DNA from: Bacteroidota bacterium
Lineage (GTDB): Bacteria > Bacteroidota > Bacteroidia > Flavobacteriales > Weeksellaceae
DNA: 13,918 bases
Assembly: GCA_023419095.1 (NCBI GenBank)
Contig: JAEZYN010000133.1
Location: forward strand, 1-13,918
Direction of reading: 5' to 3'
A program made the position numbers and the translations under genes. Within the stretch, counting starts at the first letter, position 1. Each line of letters starts with the position of its first letter. Below the pieces are notes generated by a model, which was not told the origin of the DNA, did no database searches, and saw only the letters and a list, made by a program, of their open reading frames with translations. Positions 13,637 to 13,918 of the stretch are shown here, piece by piece.

Positions 13637-13918
13637 TTTTGTTTCAAACATCAATTACTCTACAAGAGAAGAGTCATTGCAGGATTTATTTTCAGAATTT
13701 GGCGAAGTATCTTCCGCTAAAATCATTACAGACAGAGAAACTGGCCGCTCAAGAGGTTTCGGTTTCGTAGAAATGGGTGACGAAGATGGCAAAAACGCTA
13801 TTGAAGCACTTAACGGAAAAGAACTTGACGGAAAGGAGCTTAACGTTTCTGAAGCTAAGCCAAGAGAAGACAAGCCAAGAAGAAGCTTCGATAACAATCG
13901 TGGCGGAGGCGGTTACGG
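13626..13918 (+). CDS. RRM-domain RNA-binding protein, 3' end cut off
   Basis: The visible 97 residues contain one complete RNA recognition motif of the short bacterial glycine-rich type. RNP2 is NIFVSNI (3-9) and RNP1 is RGFGFVEM (43-50). 'LQDLFSEFGEVSSAKIITDRETG' and 'AIEALNGKELDGKELNVSEAKPRE' complete the fold. The Arg/Gly tail starts at 'RRSFDNNRGGGGYG' and runs off the right edge. Related small RRM proteins are cytosolic RNA-binding proteins, often cold-induced in cyanobacteria. Tandem ATG codons (13626, 13629) both fit; family members usually begin MNIFV, so 13629 is the likelier start. The leader 13493-13625 is strongly AT-rich with the inverted repeat described above and a degenerate -7-like TATCTTGC at 13528-13535. 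Confidence 0.93.
   Translation, partial: MMNIFVSNINYSTREESLQDLFSEFGEVSSAKIITDRETGRSRGFGFVEMGDEDGKNAIEALNGKELDGKELNVSEAKPREDKPRRSFDNNRGGGGY

Noticed and set aside
13532..13720. 62-codon + strand frame from a TTG before the RRM gene
   Set aside because: It runs out of frame into the conserved RRM coding sequence, and its product is a Phe-rich artefact of the AT-rich leader.
1..13918. CRISPR arrays, tRNA/rRNA genes, insertion sequences, toxin-antitoxin or phage genes
   Set aside because: I looked through the window by eye and saw no regularly spaced repeats, cloverleaf-like segments, transposase motifs or terminal inverted repeats.

Overview
The window looks like chromosomal DNA of a flavobacterium (Bacteroidota), probably a Chryseobacterium/Kaistella-type member of the Weeksellaceae. 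The signs are a type IX secretion (T9SS) sorting-domain protein, a short primary sigma factor without region 1.1, a long urocanate hydratase, bacillithiol-linked proteins, AT-rich starts without Shine-Dalgarno sequences, and several matches to the Bacteroidota -7 box TAnnTTTG. The genus is an inference from general resemblance; no database was searched.

Layout. Positions 1-3379 (- strand) hold an envelope/division cluster: ftsK, a LolA-like lipoprotein carrier, a terminator, and the first 39 codons of an LptF/LptG-type permease that runs off the left edge. Positions 3554-4144 (+) encode two small, very hydrophilic proteins of unknown function, closed by a terminator. Positions 4232-6226 (+) encode urocanate hydratase (histidine degradation) with no other hut gene in view. 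Positions 6227-7269 are a gene graveyard: a short unidentified fragment, a frameshifted C-terminal piece of a fasciclin domain, and the C-terminal part of a TonB-dependent receptor barrel joined directly to it. A 14-bp-stem bidirectional terminator separates this from pncA (nicotinamidase, -).

Positions 8041-10015 (+) form a tight four-gene operon: YfiT-type bacillithiol transferase, a DUF1569 protein, YtxJ-type bacilliredoxin and a Crp/Fnr-family regulator. The first three overlap by ATGA. This suggests a regulated thiol-redox or detoxification unit. A bidirectional terminator separates it from the convergent primary sigma factor gene (10059-10925, -). Upstream of that gene lie the terminator and gene of a secreted T9SS beta-helix protein (11058-12521, -). 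A divergent promoter region then leads to an aldo/keto reductase (12629-13492, +). The window ends in an RRM RNA-binding protein gene cut by the right edge.

The most interesting non-coding signals are three. The RRM gene leader contains an 11-nt perfect complement of its own start region, overlapping a possible 9-codon upstream ORF. An ECF-sigma-like promoter pattern lies upstream of the primary sigma gene. An imperfect 22-bp palindrome lies in front of the bacillithiol/Crp operon. I saw no rRNA, tRNA, CRISPR array, insertion sequence or complete mobile element. No strong case for a wholly new defence or metabolic system could be made.
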